Counted from the first letter of the stretch, positions 44,147 to 55,700 are shown. The stretch is DNA of 64,000 bases from Craspedostauros australis (GCA_026770025.1 JAMXDE010000011.1:1922001-1986000); one strand, 5' to 3'. Numbers and translations are program-made. Notes: generated by a model from the sequence alone, not told the origin.

Positions 44147-44893
44147 TGAATGGAGGGTGTCAGAGGAGGCGCATGGGATTGGGGTGAAGTGATAGGTGGA
44201 AGCAACTCATTGAAGTCATGCGCCGTACTGGAACGAAGCACCTGCTGGTGTGGAGAGCGCAGGAGGGTCCATCACCATGGCCAAGCACGGGTGCATTAGC
44301 AGGTCTTCCTGCTTCATCAATCCTTTGCCCTCCTCCTTCGATTGCCTCAGCTCCATTCTCATGAGCCAGTTTACCGAATGGAGTGCTCTGCTTTCTTCAT
44401 TGTTCTCATTCTACTTGTTGAATCGCGACTAATAGCATGCTGCTCTCCTATTCTGGCCGCAGGAAAGCGCCAGCCAATATGGGATGCGAGAATTGGAGGT
44501 GGGCATCTGTGCTGTTCGTCGTCTGAGTGTTCCGGACGCACGGTCTATCTGCCCACCTTCCTTCTCTGTGGATACGTGAAATCCTCGCGTTGTCTGCGTG
44601 ACTGTGTGCTGGACTGTCTGTTCAAACGTTGTATGTTTATTCGTCGATATGTCTGTCTGTTTATCGTCGTGTTCGAGAACATTGACGAATTTGAAGACTG
44701 CCGTTGTAGTCGATGTAGTCAGTTATCTCGAATCACAACACGAAACAGAACGGCCAAACCAAAACCACACAAACCCCCATGGCCACAAAACAACAAGGAA
44801 CAGCACGCACAAAAGCAGCAGCGCATTTTCGTAATTACATCAAGTGTCGCAGCACCATCCTCATACTCCGAAGTGGAGAGGACAGGATCGACG

Positions 44894-47800
44894 ATGGGGA
44901 GGCTCAGGACGGGTCACCAGGAAGCGGAGGGATCATCCTCCTCGGAGGATGAAGATGCCTTCAGTTCCATGTCCAGAAAGAAGAAGCAGAAGCAGAAGCA
45001 GAAGAACAAGAACAAGAGGAAACGGTCAGAAAATGGGATCGAGCAATCGAAACCCGCCAAAGGAGCACCAGGAGGTGATGGCCATGGTGATGCTGCTACT
45101 GCTACTGCCGACACGCACAAGCAGCAGAAGACCGAGGAAGTTGGAAAGCCAACAGATAGCGCCAAACTGCCAACATCCAACACATCTTCCACGAAACGAC
45201 ACCACAACATCAATGACCAACGCAAAGCCAAGATGGATGCGTTGCTGTTGGAATTGAACTCTGACAAGCAGCAGCAGCAGAGCCATTACGGTCGGGCATC
45301 GACATCGCGTGACAACGCAAAGGGATCGTACGTGGAACGCGGGCAAGAGCATGCGACCACCAACATCTTCGTTGGAAATTTGGATCCAAGCATCACGGAA
45401 GAGCAACTCAGCGAATTGTTTGTCCAATTTGGTAAGAAATCCAAAACCCGTGTTGCGCAACGTTCCCGACGCTGCTGCTTGTATCGATCTCCATGTGCAA
45501 CGGATGGATGGAGATTGGAACTGAGACTTCTGTTGGATTTACGTCGGTAGATAGACAGATGGATCGGTGGATAGATAGGTGGATTGGTCAATGAAACGAA
45601 GCCTTGAATGACTTCGGATTGTGATGCAACATTGGGACGGACGGGAACGAAATTGAACAGTCACAAGCGTGTGGAAGATGTAATGTGGTGTGTCGTATTG
45701 TGCTGAGAGCTGGCATCTCAGTCAGATGGATGATACTGCCTGGATCTGCCACAAAATCGCTTGGAGACATGCAACGAAGGTGACACAGTTTTGGAATTGC
45801 ATTTCAAAACAATTGATGGAACGGAGGGCGGGACCACCCCGGCAGCATCCACGCATCTCGTCGCAACCATTGTCGTCATATCTGCTCAACTCTCATCATC
45901 GTTTTGAACACCCAATCAGGCGAATTGCATTCTGTCAAGATCATGTGGCCAAGAACTGAAGCGGAGAGAATGAGGCAACGAAATACCGGTATGTGCATGT
46001 TGGTTGGGCAGATTGCGGGAGAGTTCTGAACATAAGTGGTATACTCGTCGTATGTATGATGTGAGCCATTCGCAGCGTTCGGAGCAAGGGTGGTGACTTG
46101 TGTGCAACACTGAAACAGCCAGCAGAGGGTGTCATTCGTCATTCAGACAACGGACGAGAAATTGATCAAGAAACTGAGTATCTGGGCACTTTGTCGGCTG
46201 AGGACGAGGTCGCCGCCGTTGCGTGAAACACTGACAGCCTCATCCGATGCAAAACGACCAACTACACAAAACACACATACACACACATACCCGCGTGCTC
46301 CTCTCTTCCCGATTGACGTCCATCTCCCCGGGACCGCAAATGGATAGGATTCGTTTGCTTCAACAAGCGGTCAGACGCAGAAGAGGCTTTGGACGCATGC
46401 AGTGAGACGGATCCCTTCCGAGTAGGGCGACGTCTCATGTTGCGTTGGGGCAAGGATATCCGACACAAGGTGCGGAAGGGCGCAGGCGCGAGCAACCATT
46501 TGGATGTCAGACGAAGAGACCGCAAGGATTCCACGTCGAGTCAAGGCGGTGCCGATGCAGAAGACAAGCATGCGAGTAAGCATGGAGGAGACACGCACGC
46601 GGCGAAGCCCGCAGGGATGCCTACCATCAAGACCGAAGCAAACGATCCAGGCCAGCAACATATTAGCAACCATCGCTCTTCCGCAAACGATCCCAGACCG
46701 CCGATCAAAGTTGTCGCTCCAGCCGACCCTGCCCGGTGCCGTTTCATCACGACGGTGGCACGATTTGTTGCAGGCGACGGGTCTCAGTTGGAGAATCGTC
46801 TGATCGAGAAGCACAGGGCTGACGATCGTTACGCCTTCCTCAAGCCGTCCATGAGCGATGCACAGTCCCTGGAAGAACACATCTTCTACCGCTGGCGTGT
46901 CTACTCGTTCTGCCAAAATGACTCCGTTTCTGCATGGCGGCCCGAGCCATTTGTCATGCTGCACTCCGTCGGCGGGTCATGGGCTCCACCAGCCGTCGAT
47001 TCTGTGGGTGGATTAGTCGAACCAAAGACAGTCATCGAGAAGCCCACTGTGCAGCGCGTACAGTACGCGACAGGACGGCAGCGTGAACGCGCCCGCGCAA
47101 AGCGCGGCTACGGGCGTCACCACAAGACGGACGGCAGCGAGGATCTGGACAAGGAAGACAAGGAGGAATTTCACAAACTCACCAGAATCCATCTTTCCAA
47201 CTCGAGGCGGAGCATCTGCGAGGCCATGGCATTCTGCTTCGAACGAGGTTACGCCGCACGCTCCATCGCGGAGCTCCTCCGCATCCTGGTCATGGACAAC
47301 GGTGCTGGCGTCGATGTCGGCACCAAAATCGCACGATTGTTCCTCATCTCCGACATTCTCTTCAATTCCCAGCAGCCGGGCGTCCGCAATGCATTCTTGT
47401 ACAGGGACGCAATTGCAAAGATGGCGCCGGATGTGTTCACCAATTTGGGCCAGTACGGCGGTCCAGAAATTGGTCGTCTGTCCAAACACAAGCTCCGCAC
47501 GGCCGTTCGGGGTGTGCTAGGAGCATGGACGGAATGGAGTGTGTACAGCCCTACCTTCATGGAGGAGCTTCAGGGCCGATTTGAAGGTCGGCCTGTCGAA
47601 GAGAAAGGTAAGCCGAAGGCTGGCTCCAACTCGCAGTCAACTTCTTCGTCTCCTCCGTCTGCATCAGGCCAACTTAGGCTGAGGCAGGAAGATGATAACA
47701 GCAATGCACGACAGCAGCAGGCATCACCCACGCAGTCGCATGATGCTGGCAACAAGCGCGAAGAGGATCACAGCATTCTAGCAAAGCCCAACCATGCGCC

Positions 47801-48038
47801 ACGGCCATTCGTCTTCGAGCAAAAGCAAGCGGACCTGAACACGAGTCTCAGCCATTACGGCAGAGACGCAAGTGCAGATGCTGTGAATGGTAGAACGAAC
47901 CATCAGGATGACGACACAATTTCCATTGACAGCATTGATGGCGAGCCCCTTGGCGAGGATGATGTGATCGCAGGACCTGATGACGATTTCGAAATGAGCA
48001 ACGGCGAAGCAATAATAATGGAGGGCATCTCATCGTAA
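44894..48038 (+). CDS. U2SURP: U2 snRNP-associated SURP protein SR140
   Basis: A U2 snRNP-associated splicing factor with RRM, SURP and CID domains. Three exons, 44894-45431, 45920-45988 (69 bp) and 46348-48038, give 765 residues. Donors are GTAAGA and GTATGT, acceptors TCAG and ATAG, all phase 1. Low-complexity N-terminus (acidic SSEDEDAF, then a KQKQKNKNKRKR basic run). RRM (about 154-235): RNP2 IFVGNL, exon 2 SVKIMWPRTEAERMRQRN, RNP1 GFVCF. SURP (about 332-392, FITTVARFVAGDG ... AFLKPS ... FYRWRVYSF). CID-like helical domain (about 476-614, ICEAMAFCFERGYAARSIAELL, KIARLFLISDILFNS). The tail is acidic. Exon 2 was located by the exact fit of VKIMWPR between QFG and GFVCF. The gene starts about 630 bp inside the spacer of the inverted repeat. 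An upstream extension to 44342 is open but unlikely. Confidence 0.92.
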
Positions 48039-48225
48039 AGCATTTAATTCAATTCAATTCATCTTCTGTGCCTTACTAAAACTCAGTTTTGCATGACGAG
48101 GCATGCTTCATCATTCCCACGGACGTACTCGCAGTCTAGCTGCATGCCGATCATCAAAAGGATGCGACGGATAGCTGTTTGGTTCGCACCTACCATGATA
48201 GTACATACCACACTTCACGTTCGTG

Positions 48226-51200
48226 TCAGCCGCTCTTCCTCTTCTTCGTGCTTGCATTGAGCAGCGCCATTAGCGCGGACCTCCCACGAGCACTCGAGGC
48301 TGTGCTCATTGCATCGTGGTCCATGGTGCTGATCGTTTCGGAAACAGATTCATGATCGGACGATTCCGCTTGCCCTGGTATTGGTGATTCTGCCACTTCT
48401 ACATCAGGAGCAATGACCCTGCTGTCCGATGTTTTGGGCTGCTGCTTTGTTGCGCTCAGATCTGTGCCTGGCGTTTGCTTTTTCTTGCGTTTGTTCCGTC
48501 CTGCAGTTGCATCTGCAGAAATGCCCTCTTGGCCTTTGTTGGATTCATCAGCCTTCTTTCGCTTCGCTGTCTTCCGCTTTGGTGGCAATTTCTGGTTTTG
48601 AACACGTTCGAGTAGCGCGGAAAGTGCTCGCTTACCATGAGCGGTAGATTGCGAACCAACCGACTGGCCATCGCTGAGATCAAAGTTCTGCGGCGACAGA
48701 CGAGCAACCGCCCTCCTTGCTCTCAGCGATCGACGCCGAGAAACTGGGAGGGGCGATTCTGCATCTGCTGGCGATGATTCGGTCGGCTTGGATCGGGCCT
48801 TGTTCTGTGATCGAGTTCCAGTTCGAGTTCTTGCGGGGAGCCGAGCCTGGCTATCTTTTTCAACAACTCCAGATAGCAATGTTGCGAGCGCATCCTTACC
48901 GGCTCCAGCGGACCTTGATCCGACTGAGCGCGCATCGCCATTGGTATCATCTTTGTGTTCGGCGGGTGGCTTTGCTCGAGATGATCTCGTCCTGCGGCGA
49001 GCTGGGTGTCCCGTTTGACGTGCCGAAGCTTGTCGCAACAATGATGCCAATGCGTCATTGCCAACTGTAGTGGATTTCGACCCAACGGAGTGCTCGTCGT
49101 CAGCACCGTCCAGATCAGCGCTTGGATCATTTCTACGTTTTGCGGGTGCCGTTGCCCGGGACGGCCGCGCCTTCCGCCTGATCGGCTGCTTGGCTGGCCT
49201 CTGCGCGGCCTGCTGCAACAAAGAAGCTATTGCATTCTTCCCAACTGCGGTCGATTTTGTTCCAATGGATTCAGCATCATCCCTTTGCTTGCTGCCAATA
49301 TAGTCTTCGGTCGTGCTCTGCTGAGGCCGTGCGACGCGGCTTCTCTTTGCTCTTGTGGGACGTTCGCCACGAGCGTCGTCGCGCCGCTTGCGAACCGATC
49401 TTCGGTGTTGGCTGCTTGCTTCCGCAAGAAGAAGCTTCAACGCATAGTCTCCCGCAGCTGTGGATGCTACCGAGACGCTGTCATCGACAACGTCATTGAC
49501 TTCGTTCAAATCATCGTCGCTGTCTTGCTCGCCACGATCCATCCCCAATCCAGTGAAAACATCATCTTCGTCGCTGTCATTTTCTTCGATCTCACGGAGG
49601 AGGATGTCTTCATCATCACCGACATCGGCACTGCCATGATCATCTCCCAAGGAAGAGGCCGACGATAAGTCAGATGCACTGCTGCCGTCATCCTGGCGGT
49701 GATGAGCTATGAGCAATGGAAAGACACTCTTTTTGTTCGCCTTTGGCCGTGCTCTCCTACGTGCCGTCAACTCCTGATTATCGTTCGATGCTTTGGCTTT
49801 GGTAGTACGAGTTGACATGAGAAGACGCCGCAGCGCTTGTTGACCGTCGCCGGTGGCTCTTGATTCATTCTCGGCTGCCATTGTATCGTGATCTGTCCTC
49901 CGGCTGTTCTCATCACTCCCGTCAACCTCTTCAGATTCGATGGATACGTTCCCTTTTCTTCTCGCCGCCTTCTGCGCAATGGCGTCCGTTGGGGATCTCC
50001 GCTGACTACCCCTCCGTTTCCGTCTCTGCACGTTCGCGCTATTTTGCTTCGGCTCTTCAGCATCTGCCAAGTGCGCCATGAGCAAACGGCGCAGGGCTCT
50101 CTGACCATCCCCAGTCGCATGAGAGAGATCGTCGTTGTCGACGGCATTGGTGTTTCGTTTCCTCCCACCTGCGCTTTTCGTTGCGGTTGCATCGCCTCCA
50201 GAGTTCCCCTGCATCGCATCGCTCGAGTCTTTTCCACGATGAATGACCTTCACCACTTTCTTCTTTTTTGCCTGCTGCTCTTTCTTCTTCTTTTGCTTGG
50301 CTTCCTTGCTGCGTTGCTTGTCGGCGATCTGTTCTTGCAATTCTCTTCGTTCTTGCTCCGCCCACTGCTTCTGCCTGCGTTGATGCATCTGACGTTGAAC
50401 GTGCGGCAACACCGATACCTTGAGCATACTGAGAACGGCAGGGTTGATACGTTTCGGCAACTTGAAATTGACCCCAGTTGTTTTGTCTCCATCGCATGTC
50501 ACTTTCAACACAGCGCTTTGCATTTCTGTCGAGGTTTGGGCTGCCTGGGCGGTAACCTGACCCGTGATTTTGGCGCCCTGTTCCAAATTGGCGGATGCTT
50601 CGTTTGGCGTCGATCGGTCGGAGGCTCCAGCATGACGATCATGAGTCGTGGTTGCAATATCATCTTCGCGCCTGGCGTTCTGGTCCACATCCATTGCGCT
50701 CGCGTTTGAAGTGTCATCACTAGCATCATCGTGATCGCTGTCGTCATCTACATCATGTTTCTGTTCGCCATTACTGCCGACGACCGCAGCATCATCCCGA
50801 AAGAGGCCAGCCAAATGTTTCCGCACTCTCGCCATCTTTTTCGTTTGCCCTTGTCTCAATGGGAAGCGAATCGCGCGAAGCTGCGATTGATATGAATCTA
50901 TGGCAGCATTGGAGTTCAATAATAGCTCGTCGATGCTCTTCCTCGATGCAGCTTGATCGTCTGCAGTGATATCCTCCTCTACAGAAGCATGCGGCGGTGG
51001 GTCGGAGCGAACAGCACCGGTGTTCTGCTGTCCATCTGTCTTCTTCGCCTTCTCTTGCGACAGCAACCTTTTGTTCCAGCATTTGGATTCGTAGTCGGCA
51101 TGCCCAACGAGTCCTTCCAATGATGCGGGACCTGTGTACTCGCATAGATCAAGGCTCGGCTTCAGCCGATCAAACACGCATGTGAAATCTCTTGCAATTC

Positions 51201-51939
51201 CACAAGTGCAGATGTGCGAAAGTGTTTGATGCTGAGGACCACCCACCGCTTGCGCAGGTTTTTGCGATGCTGTTTGACGCTCCGCTTCCCTGCATACAAT
51301 CTCCAGCATCTTCCAATAGCCCATGCGACATTTGTTCGTCTCGGCGATCGCTTTCTCTTGCCATTCCTGAATGCGGAGGTAGCATTCTCGATCGATGCGA
51401 ATGCGCTGATTGAAGGGCCGCCGATACATCATCTTGTAATTCTCCAACGACATCAATCGTGTTGGGAGCAATCCTTTTGGTTCGAGATGCGTTGTCATGG
51501 GATGAGTCTCCTTGAGCGTGTACAGCAAGAATACGACGGCGGCAGCTTCCTCCACCGAACTCGCTTCGCGCAGCAATGAGAAGCACGATGCGTACACCAG
51601 CTGCGAGAAAGCTTGATGGCTGGATCGTGATGGAATGGTCTGGAACACTTTTGCGACGTCGCCATCGCGGAATAATTCACCGAATGCACGGAACGCGGCG
51701 CCGAGTGCAGCGTGCGGAGCATCCCCCAACGATGAGTCCTCTTTTGCTGCTGCGGCGGTGGCGGAGGCGTTGTTGGATCCTTCCGCACGATAGCTCTGCA
51801 GGAAGAGCTTCAAGATCTGCCTCATGTCCTTCTCCATCGCGCGCTGCAGTGGCCCGCCACGCGTCAAGCCGCCCTCCTTTGTGGCTGCGCTGACTTTGGT
51901 CCTGCCATACGCCGCGGGTCTCAGCTTGTACGACAGCAT
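48226..51939 (-). CDS. Large nuclear-type protein with eight-copy ALxxLL repeat
   Basis: 1237 residues, family not recognised. The N-terminal part (1 to about 270) is the only folded-looking region: helical, with AAFRAFGELFRDGDVAKVFQ, AVVFLLYTLKETHP, ENYKMMYRRPFNQR and a later Cys/His-containing HICTCGIARDFTCVF (about 250). It faintly recalls SNAPC1/SNAP43 N-termini, unproven. The middle is charged and disordered, with QRRQKQWAEQERRELQ and KKKKEQQAKKKKVVKV, probably nuclear signals. The C-terminal half holds eight copies of a peptide of about 20 residues, consensus S-[VI]-G-S-x-S-T-A-x-G-x-x-A-L-x-x-L-L, lying in turn near 50090, 49840, 49450, 49240, 49055, 48885, 48630 and 48275. They are separated by Arg/Lys/Pro-rich linkers. 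Start at 51939 (MLSYKLRP); the frame is open to 52149. Confidence 0.8.
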   Translation of the reverse strand: MLSYKLRPAAYGRTKVSAATKEGGLTRGGPLQRAMEKDMRQILKLFLQSYRAEGSNNASATAAAAKEDSSLGDAPHAALGAAFRAFGELFRDGDVAKVFQTIPSRSSHQAFSQLVYASCFSLLREASSVEEAAAVVFLLYTLKETHPMTTHLEPKGLLPTRLMSLENYKMMYRRPFNQRIRIDRECYLRIQEWQEKAIAETNKCRMGYWKMLEIVCREAERQTASQKPAQAVGGPQHQTLSHICTCGIARDFTCVFDRLKPSLDLCEYTGPASLEGLVGHADYESKCWNKRLLSQEKAKKTDGQQNTGAVRSDPPPHASVEEDITADDQAASRKSIDELLLNSNAAIDSYQSQLRAIRFPLRQGQTKKMARVRKHLAGLFRDDAAVVGSNGEQKHDVDDDSDHDDASDDTSNASAMDVDQNARREDDIATTTHDRHAGASDRSTPNEASANLEQGAKITGQVTAQAAQTSTEMQSAVLKVTCDGDKTTGVNFKLPKRINPAVLSMLKVSVLPHVQRQMHQRRQKQWAEQERRELQEQIADKQRSKEAKQKKKKEQQAKKKKVVKVIHRGKDSSDAMQGNSGGDATATKSAGGRKRNTNAVDNDDLSHATGDGQRALRRLLMAHLADAEEPKQNSANVQRRKRRGSQRRSPTDAIAQKAARRKGNVSIESEEVDGSDENSRRTDHDTMAAENESRATGDGQQALRRLLMSTRTTKAKASNDNQELTARRRARPKANKKSVFPLLIAHHRQDDGSSASDLSSASSLGDDHGSADVGDDEDILLREIEENDSDEDDVFTGLGMDRGEQDSDDDLNEVNDVVDDSVSVASTAAGDYALKLLLAEASSQHRRSVRKRRDDARGERPTRAKRSRVARPQQSTTEDYIGSKQRDDAESIGTKSTAVGKNAIASLLQQAAQRPAKQPIRRKARPSRATAPAKRRNDPSADLDGADDEHSVGSKSTTVGNDALASLLRQASARQTGHPARRRTRSSRAKPPAEHKDDTNGDARSVGSRSAGAGKDALATLLSGVVEKDSQARLPARTRTGTRSQNKARSKPTESSPADAESPLPVSRRRSLRARRAVARLSPQNFDLSDGQSVGSQSTAHGKRALSALLERVQNQKLPPKRKTAKRKKADESNKGQEGISADATAGRNKRKKKQTPGTDLSATKQQPKTSDSRVIAPDVEVAESPIPGQAESSDHESVSETISTMDHDAMSTASSARGRSALMALLNASTKKRKSG
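48246..50125 (-). repeat. Eight-copy S(V/I)GSxSTAxGxxALxxLL peptide repeat (coding)
   Basis: Protein-level repeats inside the 48226-51939 gene: ATGDGQRALRRLL, ATGDGQQALRRLL, ASTAAGDYALKLLL, TKSTAVGKNAIASLL, SKSTTVGNDALASLL, SRSAGAGKDALATLL, SQSTAHGKRALSALL, STASSARGRSALMALL. The middle copies also share a downstream Arg-rich linker, giving a unit of about 55-60 residues. Acidic residues usually precede each copy. Confidence 0.85.
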
Positions 51940-52732
51940 GATGTCCGCAACTCTGAGGCATGAACATGGAAGATGCTGCGTCGGAGTCAGCCTCGGGTGC
52001 GCGAGGATGACGCAATGTCCGCACGCCCCAGATTTCGGTGCGCATACAACCGAATGGGCGACCTGCGTCCTCGCGAGAGTTTGTCTCGAAGCTCCGCAGT
52101 CTCTGTGTGTTGCCTGTGTTACTACTATTATGGTTGTTGTGGTTGTCACCGTTGTTGTTGTTGGTGGGAGAACAAGGAAGATCCATCACGATTCAGTTTT
52201 GGCGCCAAACCATGACAATAGACTCATTGGACCAATGGACGTTTACTGACTCACTGGATCGCAAGATTGTCTCGTGTCATTTTGGCAGAACTTGGCTCGG
52301 AAGATCGCAAGTGCGACACAGATTCGACACGATTGCCATTAAGTATTGAGGAGATGGGAGGTAAGAACACCAATGAACAAAGTTCTTCGTCATTCTTGAT
52401 GCTTCCCACGTCATCGCCTCCGAAACAACCAAAATGATGCCGAAAACAACGAACAACACACGAGAGAAACGCACTACTGCCACCGCGGACACCAACGACG
52501 AACAACGATCCTCATCCATTCCAACTGCTTCATGCATCTCCCTCCTCTCACAATTTCATCTCAAGAGAGGAGAGATCCAGCAACATCAGCACGAAACAGT
52601 AGCACGAAACAAAGACCACAAGACGCGTCTCATCCATCTTCGAAGGTGAAGAACCCATCAAACCACACGTACGACAACGGCAGCAAATACCCGTCATTCG
52701 TCATTCGTCATTCTCAGTCGAAGTCTTCCGCG
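51940..52732. other. Divergent promoter region with E2F-type palindrome
   Basis: 0.8 kb between the repeat protein (minus) and ABC1/lactamase copy C (plus). It contains TTTGGCGCCAAA and AC-rich 5'-UTR-like DNA. Frames open on both sides are extensions of the two genes without family support. Confidence 0.5.
52198..52209. promoter_or_regulatory. Perfect E2F palindrome TTTGGCGCCAAA
   Basis: A 12-base perfect palindrome containing the E2F/DP consensus on both strands. It lies 259 bp upstream of the repeat-protein start and 524 bp upstream of the copy C start. E2F/DP factors are widespread in eukaryotes and drive S-phase genes. That it acts here is inference. Confidence 0.4.
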
Positions 52733-55700
52733 ATGGACAAGTTGGGCAACTCGGTGATCTTCTTCGTCGCAACCGTCCTTGCCGTAGCAGCGGCCATCGT
52801 CACCACAGACAGTCCAGCATCTCGCAGCAGCGTGCAACCGGGAACGTCGATTCCCAACGTCATCCGAAACAGCAACAGGAACAACACTGGCAACGTCGAC
52901 GGCGTGACCAACGACACATCTGCCAGCACGAGCGCCAACATCGACATTAATATCAACAGCAACAACATCGGTGGCTTTGGCATCAAGCAACGCCGTCGCA
53001 AAGACCAAGAGGAGACGTCAAACACGCGGACCATGCTGTGCGGTAACAACGACGCAGTCGACAGCGGCAATACTGGTGCGGCCACCAGACGCGACGAGCC
53101 AAGCTTCTTCGTCAAGCAACGCCGTCGCATCACCGTCTTCCGCATGGCAATCCAGATCTACATCGAGTACCAATTTGCGAAGCGCAAGGCGAAGCGCATG
53201 CAACGCAATCTCCAATTGACCGACGCGCAAGCCGAGGATCATCCGGATATCATCCAATTCTGGAGCCATGTGAACCGCAAGGTGGCGCAGCGCCTCACGG
53301 GCCAGATCAAGGCGCTAGAAGGGTTCTGGGTCAAGGTCGGGCAGTACCTCAGCTCCCGCGCCGACGTGATGCCGCTCGAATATATCCAGGAACTATCGGC
53401 GTTGCAGGACAGCATGCCGGAGCGTAACTTCGAGAAGGATATCATGACCACGCTTCGAGAGGAGCTCACGCCTGCCCAGTTTGAGGCCCTCGAATCCATC
53501 GATCCCAATTCCCTCTCGACTGCATCATTGGCGCAGGTGCACCGTGCCAAGCTGACGAATGGGCAGGATGTGGTGATCAAGGTGCAGCACCGCGGCGTGG
53601 CTTCATTGATGAGGCAGGACATTGAAAATCTCCGCGTCATCATGAAAGTTCTGGCCCGTTTCGAACCTGATTTCGATTATGAGCCCGTCGTCAAGGAGTA
53701 CTCCACGGAGGTGGAGAAGGAGCTGGATTTCCGCACGGAAGCCGTCAACATGAACGAGGTCCGGCTACTGCTGGCGGAGAACAAGGTCGATGCGATCGTA
53801 CCGCGGGCCATTCCAGACCTGGTCACGGAACGCGTGCTGGTGATGGAGTTCTGCCACGGATTCGCGGTTCGCGACCTCAAGGCGATGGATGAGCACAACG
53901 TGGACAGGAGGCTGCTGCTGGAGCGCATCTGCGCGGCTTGGGCAGTCCAGATGCACGTTGGTGGCGTTTTCAACGCAGACCCCCACTACGGCAACATCCT
54001 CGTCTCGACGGCACCGGGAAAAGATAGCTCCGTCCCCGTCTTGCTGGATTTTGGACTGACCAAGCGCCTCGATGACAACATGAAGGTAGCATTCTCTCGT
54101 CTCATGCATGCATCGGATGTGGGTGACGTCGATGAGATGCTTCGGAGCTTCGATGAGATGGGGCTCAAGATGAACGATCATGATCCCTTTGAGGACATGG
54201 CATCCATGCAGCGCTCATTCAAGGAGACCGTGCCACAGACAGAAGCCAAGGAAGTTCAGAAGCAGCGCTCTCAAGACTACAGAGCGCGCGTCGATGCAAT
54301 GAAGAAGGACCAGGGCCTGGGTGAGAAACAGAAGCTCCGCAACCCCGTCGAAGCATGGCCGTCCGAACTGGTCTTCTTCGGTCGGGTCAGCGGTCTGCTC
54401 CGAGGACTGTGTTCCTACCTCGATGTCAAGTATCCGTACCTCAACACCATGGCGAACGCGGCTCGTGTCACGATCTGCGAAACCGTCCCGATCGATGACC
54501 AAGCCAAGTCTTTGGTCCACCGCGAGTCATCCATTACCGATGTCACTCTGCGTGAGAAGTTGGAGAGTGCGATCGGGGACATGCAGAAGCAAGGCAACAT
54601 GGTGGGTCTTCAACTGAACGTTCGTGTCGCTGGCGAGGAGCTCATAAACGTTGCAGCCGGCGTGCTAGGATCTGCCAATCCGCGCCCGGTCACTCCTTCG
54701 ACGCTGTTCAACATCTTCTCCGTCGGCAAGGCGTACCTGACGATCGGCATCCTCCGACTGGTCCAGGACGGCAAGGTCCGTCTGGATGAGCCAGTCGCGA
54801 CATACTGGCCAGAATTCGGAAAGAAAGATATCACCGTCCGACACGTCTTGTCGCATCAAAGTGGATTGGCGAATGCGATGCCACGAGAAGGTACGCTCGA
54901 CACCATGCTGGATTGGAACGGCATGAAGAAATTCATGGAGACAACAGACGCTGAGCACCCGGCTGGGCAACAGACAAAGTACCATTACCTATCGTTCGCG
55001 TGGCTATGCGGAGGCATCATCGAGGCAGTGACGAAGCAACCGTACGATCAGTATCTGAAGAGCATCCTTACCCAGAGCGACGGCGACGATGTCCTGCACT
55101 TGCATACGGGAGGACTGCCGGAGGAAATTGAGAGCGATGCGTTGGCGGTTTTATCCATCGTTCGAAGTGACTTGGAAGGGTCAATGGATGCGGCAGCCGA
55201 AGCCGCGAAGCGAGAGAAGATGGAGAAGATGAAGCAGCTGAAGGCCAAGCAAGAAGCTCAAAGCAAAGAGATCGAATCCGTCGAGAGCAAGGATGACAAA
55301 AAAGAAGGCGAGGAACACAAGCAGGTGCTGCAGAAGTACAAAGGTCGCGAGCAGCTCATGAATCCGTCGGTGTTTAACATGAGGAAGGTGCGAGACGCCA
55401 AGCTCCCATCGGCCAACATGCACGCATCCGCGTCATCGCTGGCGAAGGTGATGGATGACATCATTACGAAAGAGCATGCCCTCACGACTGACACCATTGC
55501 GATGGCCCAAAAGCAACAGGGCGAAGTTCAGGGAGCAGAGAACGCCCTGCTGGATGACTCGTCCGCTTTCTTTGGGCTTGGTTTCCAGGTCCACGAATTC
55601 GAGCATGAAGGCCGCAAAGTCTTCTCTTTTGGCCATGCTGGATTGGGCGGCAGCTTGGTGATCTGCATCCCGGATGCCAAGTTGTCAGTCGCTTTCACCA

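Larger units (their letters stand above)
37830..44262. repeat. Inverted segmental duplication, left arm
   Basis: The reverse complement matches 55953-62375. The outer edge lies in the CGACGACGATGACGACAG stretch (right-arm orientation). The inner edge lies at GCGCTCTCCACACCAGCAGG (right-arm orientation). The arm carries ABC1/lactamase copy A and 3.1 kb upstream of it. Small indels and scattered substitutions are visible in the non-coding part, whereas the coding part is almost unchanged. Confidence 0.93.
41138..44893. other. Upstream DNA of copy A and of SR140
   Basis: No supported gene. 41138-44262 is the duplicated upstream flank of copy A, with a TGTGT/TGTATTTG array at about 41300-41385, a short hairpin at 42077-42098 and a GAGT run at about 44126-44146. 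44263-44893 is unique and probably 5' UTR/promoter of SR140. Several frames stay open in both arms (for example 43030-43359 minus and its mirror 56863-57192), but changes between arms show no codon bias that I can see. Confidence 0.5.

Noticed and set aside
41836-44262. Open frames present in both inverted arms (for example 43030-43359 and 43047-43442)
   Set aside because: They overlap in different frames. Substitutions between arms show no preference for synonymous positions by eye, and there is no family match.
45432-46347. Direct splice of SR140 exon 1 to exon 3 as the main form
   Set aside because: It would drop the central strands of the RRM. The 69-bp exon at 45920-45988 restores the family sequence exactly. 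Skipping is kept only as a possible isoform.
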